From SIG299 sp964544055 (lineage in GTDB: Bacteria; Bacillota; Clostridia; Lachnospirales; Lachnospiraceae), in contig CAZJAA010000044.1 in assembly GCA_964544055.1 (NCBI GenBank), forward strand, positions 1 through 18,846: DNA of 18,846 nucleotides, given 5' to 3'. Every line of letters starts with the position of its first letter. Position 1 is the first letter of the stretch. This document shows positions 15,267-18,846 of the stretch, one piece after another. The notes beneath the pieces are model-generated. The model made no database searches. It saw only the letters and a list, made by a program, of their open reading frames with translations, and was not told where the DNA came from. The position numbers and the translations under genes were made by a program.

Positions 15267-16151
15267 TTGAAAAAAGTAAACCGAAAGCACAAGGATCGCC
15301 TGTTCCGTCTTATTTTTGCGGATGAGAAAAACAAGGCAAACACCCTGTCACTCTACAATGCGTTAAACAATTCTTTTTATGAAAACGTAGAGGATTTGGA
15401 AATCACAACCTTGCAGGATGTTATTTATATCAACATGAAAAATGATTTATCTTTCATCATTGCTGATACGATGAACCTGTACGAACAACAGTCGTCGCAC
15501 AACCCAAACATGCCGCTGCGTGGCTTTCTGTATTTCGCCAACCTGTACAAAAAATATCTTGCCAAAGAAAAACGAAACCTGCACAGCAGTTCTTTAGTAA
15601 AAATACCAACACCACGTTATGTGGTCTTTTATAACGGTACGGAAAATCGCCCGGCGGTTGAAAAGCTCCAGCTTTCCGACGCTTTTGAAGTTCCGGATGA
15701 CAGCGGTGAGTTTGAATGGACTTCCACCGTTCTTAACTTGAACCACCCGGATAACCATGCATTCCTAAAACGCTGCAAACCACTGTACGATTACACCATG
15801 TTTATCAGTAAAATTCAAACCTATCAGAAAACCATGCCGACTGCGGATGCCGTAGCAAAAGCCATCGACGAATGCATCGCAGAAGATATGCTGGCAGAGT
15901 TTCTGAAATCACACAGATCGGAGGTAACGCATATGTATCTTGCCGAAGTAGACGAACAACGTATTATTTCTGATTCCTATAGTGAAGGACTTGCCGAAGG
16001 TCGCACAGAAGGGCATACGGAACATCTTTCCTCACAAATCGCTAAAAAATTTGCCAAAGGTAAATCCTTGGAGCAAATTGCGGAAGAACTGGAGGAGGAT
16101 GTGGAAACTATCCGTCCGATTTATGACAAACTGGTAAAGGAACAACACTAA
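15267..16151 (+). CDS. Rpn-family PD-(D/E)XK nuclease / putative transposase
   Basis: Predicted DNase of the Rpn (recombination-promoting nuclease) group, long annotated as putative transposases. The 294-residue protein opens with a basic segment and DRLFRLIFADEKN. The nuclease core shows EDLEITTLQDVIY (42-54), D60 and the catalytic-type ExQ of LYEQQSS (71-77), followed by NPNMPLRGFLYFANLY, a typical Rpn pattern. The C-terminus carries the usual EGLAEGRTEGHTE repeats (240-252) and a short helix-turn-helix-like end (KSLEQIAEELEEDVETI). The start is UUG: AAAGGAGG lies 8 nt upstream. The frame stays open back to an ATG at 14964, but that has no ribosome binding site and precedes the promoter. 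No partner gene is adjacent. Confidence 0.85.
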   Translation: MKKVNRKHKDRLFRLIFADEKNKANTLSLYNALNNSFYENVEDLEITTLQDVIYINMKNDLSFIIADTMNLYEQQSSHNPNMPLRGFLYFANLYKKYLAKEKRNLHSSSLVKIPTPRYVVFYNGTENRPAVEKLQLSDAFEVPDDSGEFEWTSTVLNLNHPDNHAFLKRCKPLYDYTMFISKIQTYQKTMPTADAVAKAIDECIAEDMLAEFLKSHRSEVTHMYLAEVDEQRIISDSYSEGLAEGRTEGHTEHLSSQIAKKFAKGKSLEQIAEELEEDVETIRPIYDKLVKEQH

Positions 16152-16171
16152 ACCATATTTTCTTTTAGGCT

Positions 16172-16203
16172 GCCACATTTACGATTTTAAAGATAAATGT
16201 GGC
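16172..16203. terminator. Hairpin between the converging Rpn gene and ppd pseudogene
   Basis: Perfect 10-bp arms GCCACATTTA (16172-16181) and TAAATGTGGC (16194-16203), 20 bp past the Rpn stop. The following tract (CACCTAATTTT) is only moderately T-rich. It probably ends the Rpn transcript. Confidence 0.6.
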
Positions 16204-16252
16204 CACCTAATTTTCTGATATAATCTAAACTTTATCTTTTTATAATGCTTCT

Positions 16253-17362
16253 CTACAGACACCCCATAAAGGCTTCCTTATTCTCTCTCGCCGTTGTGGT
16301 CGGTCTGCCAAGGTCATCTCTTGCACCAATCGCACACTTCACTTCAATAAAGCTCAGACACCCTGCTGCTTTGGCTTCGCATAATGCCTTTTCCAATGTC
16401 TCAAAGTTGTCCACGCATACCGCTTTTTTATAACCACACCCCTCGGCTATCTTTACCAGATTAATTTTTCCGGCAACTGTAGGCATACCGCCAACCGTCT
16501 CGTGGGCACCATTATTAATCACGATATGCACCACATTTTTCGGAGCGTTTGCACCAAGCACTGCCATACTTCCCATATGCATCAGGGCGGCACCGTCTCC
16601 GTCAATAATCCAGTTTTTTTCTCCGGCTTCTGCAGGGCAATACCAAGAGCAATCGAAGAACTGTGTCCCATCGAACCTACCGTAAGTAAATCAAGCCCGT
16701 GGAACTGCCCTTTTGCTTCCCTGATTTCAAACAATTCCCTGGATGCTTTTCCTGTGGTGGAAACAATGGCATCTTCTCCGGTTACTTCTGTAATCTTTCT
16801 TATGATATCTTCACGAAGCATCGTGTTTTCATTCGTGTATTTTATCTTTTTCTCAAACTCCAAGGCACCTTTTCTGACGACAAAAGCAACCTGCTTTCCC
16901 TCTGCCAAAAGCTTGTTGAACTCTTTCATTACAGACGCAAGCTCTTCTTCCGTCGTTTCTTTACTAAGAATAAAGCTCCGGATGTCCATATCTTCCAGAA
17001 GCTTCACCGTTACTTCGCCTTGATAGATATGCTGCGGTTCATCATGCACACCCGGTTCTCCGCGCCAGCCAACCACAAAAATACACGGAATTGCATACAC
17101 CTTGTCATTTAACAAAGATGCCACTGGATTGATAATATTACCTTCCCCGCTGTTCTGCATATAAACTACCGGCACTTTTCCGGTAGCAAGGTGATATCCT
17201 GCCGCCAGTGCCGTACAGTTTCCCTCATTTGCTGCTATAACATGATGTCCGGAATCCATACCGTACCTGTCCATCAGATAATTACACAACGCCTTTAACT
17301 GGGAATCCGGCACCCCGGTATAAAACTCAGAACCAATGATATTTACAAACTGCTCTACTCAT
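16253..17362 (-). pseudogene. Phosphonopyruvate decarboxylase, frameshifted
   Basis: Remnant of the ThDP enzyme that decarboxylates phosphonopyruvate to phosphonoacetaldehyde in aminoethylphosphonate synthesis. The first half (17358-16582) starts in VEQFVNIIGSEFYTGVPDSQ and continues with the cofactor-binding region (NEGNCTALAAGYHLATG) and GWRGEPGVHDEPQH. The second half (from about 16612) continues with the ThDP/Mg segment around GDG and N, then NNGAHETVGGMPTVAGK. The halves are in different frames: an A7 run (16620-16614, minus sense) needs one more A, or two fewer, to join them. A second lesion is at the start: ATG at 17362 is one base out of frame with the conserved N-terminus, and TGA stands in frame. 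No pepM or transaminase gene is present. Confidence 0.88.
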
Positions 17363-17485
17363 ACAACTGCAAAGATACGTCTTGTGGTGGATTTGGAGAA
17401 TTGTATCAAGGCACAGCAAAACCGTGCTTACGCTCAAAAGGTCAAGATCACATATAAAAAACGGGTACAGGACAATGCCATATAG
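17363..17485 (+). pseudogene. Truncated unidentified reading frame
   Basis: Plus-strand frame of about 40 codons, with no start, ending at TAG (17483-17485). It begins where the ppd homology ends. The peptide (IRLVVDLENCIKAQQNRAYA and onward) is basic and gene-like, and vaguely recalls the C-terminal part of plasmid/ICE relaxases, but I cannot identify it. It probably marks the edge of an inserted or deleted mobile segment. Confidence 0.3.
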
Positions 17486-17501
17486 CACCATCCCATACCC
17501 G
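17456..17501 (-). terminator. Intrinsic terminator of the GNAT module
   Basis: In minus-strand RNA, CGGGUAUGGGA (17501-17491) pairs with UCCUGUACCCG (17472-17462) over 11 bp with two wobbles, followed by U6 (17461-17456). It lies about 11 bases past the GNAT gene stop. Confidence 0.85.
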
Positions 17502-17512
17502 AATTGTGTTAA

Positions 17513-18097
17513 TTAAAAGAATCGCAACAACTGTATGTATTTGGTATTATCCACATCAGAATAACGTTCTCCAAAGATACGAAAAGCATTTTGAGGGTTC
17601 TGATAAAAGGATAATAACTGCGGCTTGTCCTCACATTCAAGATACACAATTCCGCCACCCACTTCTCGTTGTACTGATTTCAATACATTCATGGAACTCT
17701 CCATTAGAGAATCTCCATCTACTTGGAGATTCTTGCTATCAGCATAATTCTTGCCGAACTGTGCAATCAAAAATGCAGAAACCATATAACTATTAGTAGT
17801 TTCATTCAACTGTGCATAACGCTTGATCTTTTTTCGTGTAGCCACAGATAAATTCTCGTCACCAAGTTCTAGAGCTTTGTGCGTTAATGTAAAGATCGCC
17901 ATCAATTCACTATCGTCGTTCAATACAAGATGTGTTACCGACATTTTGCGTTTTGCAAAATCCACAGCATTTTTCTTTACAAAATTCTCAATCTCATCAT
18001 TCTTGGGACAAGAGAAATCGGAGAGAATCTGGTTGACCTCATCCTCTCCGACAGCATCAATCATGTCAAGAATGTTTATTATCGTATATCCGTTCAT
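17513..18097 (-). CDS. GNAT-family acetyltransferase, likely toxin of a TA pair
   Basis: Predicted acetyl-CoA-dependent acetyltransferase, 194 residues. The GNAT pattern is visible: an N-terminal cysteine/charged helix region, a central strand VTHLVLNDDSELMAIFTLTHKAL (about 54-75), a hydrophobic strand SAFLIAQFGKNY (107-118), GGGIVYLECED (147-157), and the C-terminal helix-strand pair LLSFYQNPQNAFRIFGER (161-178). This resembles GNAT toxins that acetylate aminoacyl-tRNA, but the classical Q/RxxGxG/A acetyl-CoA loop is not clear. GAGG lies about 11 nt before the ATG. The ATG overlaps the stop of the upstream small gene by 4 nt (ATGA), so translation is probably coupled. The pair has its own promoter and terminator. 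Toxicity is inferred from family and gene layout only. Confidence 0.72.
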   Translation of the reverse strand: MNGYTIINILDMIDAVGEDEVNQILSDFSCPKNDEIENFVKKNAVDFAKRKMSVTHLVLNDDSELMAIFTLTHKALELGDENLSVATRKKIKRYAQLNETTNSYMVSAFLIAQFGKNYADSKNLQVDGDSLMESSMNVLKSVQREVGGGIVYLECEDKPQLLSFYQNPQNAFRIFGERYSDVDNTKYIQLLRFF

Positions 18098-18279
18098 TTG
18101 GCAGTTTTCCTCTTTGCCACCAATTTCCGGATTTCATCTAAATCCTTCATAACAGGAATAGACGGTGCAGACGGCTTGTTGACCTGAGCTTTCTCAGATG
18201 CTTCCAACGCTTCCACAAACATCTCCACTTTTTTAGGATCAGTAATTCTGACATGAGCAAAAATACTTGAAGTAGCCAT
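18094..18279 (-). CDS. Small antitoxin-like protein upstream of the GNAT gene
   Basis: A 61-residue protein. The N-terminus (SSIFAHVRITDPKKVEMFVEAL) has the strand-then-helix layout of ribbon-helix-helix regulators such as RelB/DinJ. A Pro/Lys/Ser-rich linker (around 35-45) and a basic helix (DLDEIRKLVAKRKTAK) follow, which could wrap the partner. AGGAGG lies 7 nt before the ATG at 18279; a GTG two codons earlier overlaps that site and is rejected. Its stop overlaps the GNAT start (ATGA). A consensus-like promoter and an inverted repeat lie upstream, consistent with autorepression. The family was not identified with certainty. Confidence 0.7.
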   Translation of the reverse strand: MATSSIFAHVRITDPKKVEMFVEALEASEKAQVNKPSAPSIPVMKDLDEIRKLVAKRKTAK

Positions 18280-18321
18280 AAGCACACCTCCTAACTGTCT
18301 ATTTGGCTCTTTCTAATCGGT

Positions 18322-18345
18322 AGTGGTACGCATACCTATACCACT
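18322..18345. promoter_or_regulatory. Inverted repeat, candidate operator of the GNAT module
   Basis: AGTGGTA (18322-18328) and TACCACT (18339-18345) form a perfect 7-bp inverted repeat. A second, nested GGTA-CGCA-TACC overlaps it. It lies just downstream of the -10 box, around the predicted transcription start, where antitoxins often bind. Confidence 0.5.
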
Positions 18346-18353
18346 CCACTAAT

Positions 18354-18383
18354 ATTATACTCCGAAAACGCAAAAAAATGCAA
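18354..18383 (-). promoter_or_regulatory. Sigma-A promoter of the GNAT module
   Basis: TTGCAT (18383-18378), an 18-nt spacer and a consensus TATAAT (18359-18354) on the minus strand, about 75 bases before the small-gene start. Confidence 0.72.
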
Positions 18384-18526
18384 TAGGTTTTCAGAAAGTC
18401 GCTTGAAAATTTTCTGTGAACTTTCAGCCAACTGCTATCATCACACATATTGTATCACAAAATATGCTTTTATACTACGATATTCACATAAAATTTTGTA
18501 AACTTTTTTACGAACGCAAAAAAAGG

Positions 18527-18846
18527 TGTTGTATCATAAAAGTTGACACCCTATTCTCAAGGATTTTGATATATAATCATAATCAATACGAGAACAGGAG
18601 AAAAAACTATGGCACAGAATCAAAAATCTTATGACAATGAGTTTAAAGCACAGGCTGTAAAGCTTGCCCAGGAAATCGGCGGGCATAAAGCTGCTCAGGA
18701 ATTAGGAATTCCAAAGGGTACTATGTACACTTGGATAAAAGCCTTCAAAGAGGGGCGTCTCAGCGCAAATGAAGCGGTTCATACGCCCAAGAATGCTTTA
18801 TCACTTAATGACGAGCTTATCGAGCTCAGAAAACGTGTGAAAGAGC
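18527..18846 (+). mobile_element. IS3-family insertion sequence, left part
   Basis: The element is inferred from the OrfA transposase start at 18609 and about 80 bp of upstream sequence. A plausible left end begins TGTTGTATCATAAAAGTTGA near 18527, but the right end, the inverted-repeat partner and any target-site duplication lie outside the window, so the boundary is tentative. Confidence 0.55.
18609..18846 (+). CDS. IS3-family transposase OrfA, 3' truncated by window end
   Basis: First 79 codons of the small DNA-binding subunit of an IS3-type transposase. The opening SYDNEFKAQAVKLAQE and the helix-turn-helix HKAAQELGIPKGTMYTWIKA (26-45) match the transposase_8 pattern. The final LNDELIELRKRVKE begins the expected coiled coil that mediates oligomerisation. 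GGAG lies 8 nt before the ATG. OrfB (DDE domain), normally expressed by -1 frameshifting, would lie beyond the window. Confidence 0.88.
   Translation, partial: MAQNQKSYDNEFKAQAVKLAQEIGGHKAAQELGIPKGTMYTWIKAFKEGRLSANEAVHTPKNALSLNDELIELRKRVKE

Noticed and set aside
14873..15343. Minus-strand open frame of 156 codons across the repeat region
   Set aside because: It lies over the repeats and the Rpn start, has no ribosome binding site and its composition mirrors the repeats; treated as chance.
16582..16640. Programmed frameshift joining the ppd halves
   Set aside because: Programmed frameshifting is unknown for this enzyme and the start codon is also damaged; slippage is listed only as a possibility to test.
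18543..18577. TTGACA with TATAAT as the orfA promoter
   Set aside because: The spacing is 23 nt, too long for a sigma-A promoter; only a weaker GATATA at 19 nt would fit.

Overview
The window reads as a chromosomal segment of a Bacillota member of the class Clostridia, most likely a Lachnospiraceae-type gut anaerobe. This is inferred from the T-box-controlled thrS, strong AGGAGG ribosome binding sites, UUG and GUG starts, the C_GCAxxG_C_C protein, the ThrRS variant and the Rpn-type nuclease. No rRNA, tRNA or CRISPR array was found.

Left and centre (1-14529) are mostly core genes on the minus strand. Position 1-59 is the 5' end of a group II intron, apparently class C, sitting directly behind the thrS terminator. 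Then come thrS with its T-box leader and promoter, a plus-strand ZIP metal transporter, and a bidirectional terminator. Further minus-strand genes are a tRNA-dihydrouridine synthase with a C_GCAxxG_C_C protein, a methyl-accepting chemotaxis protein overlapping a dUTPase by 4 nt, an M18 aminopeptidase, a large lipoprotein joining a PstS-like domain to a long unassigned C-terminal region, Hsp33, 5-formyltetrahydrofolate cyclo-ligase and a SAM-dependent methyltransferase.

The right third (14530-18846) is accessory. A 0.7 kb non-coding stretch carries a hairpin, an array of degenerate ~22-bp repeats, a good sigma-A promoter and a 36-bp tandem duplication in the presumed leader of an Rpn-family PD-(D/E)XK nuclease gene, which starts with UUG. 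Beyond it are a frameshifted phosphonopyruvate decarboxylase pseudogene abutting a truncated unidentified frame, a two-gene toxin-antitoxin-like module (small protein plus GNAT acetyltransferase) with promoter and operator-like repeat, and the start of an IS3-family element that runs off the window.

The most interesting structure is the two-layer repeat arrangement flanking the Rpn-gene promoter. Next are the intron-at-terminator junction, the lipoprotein architecture and the GNAT module. All functional calls rest on motifs read by eye; no database search was possible.
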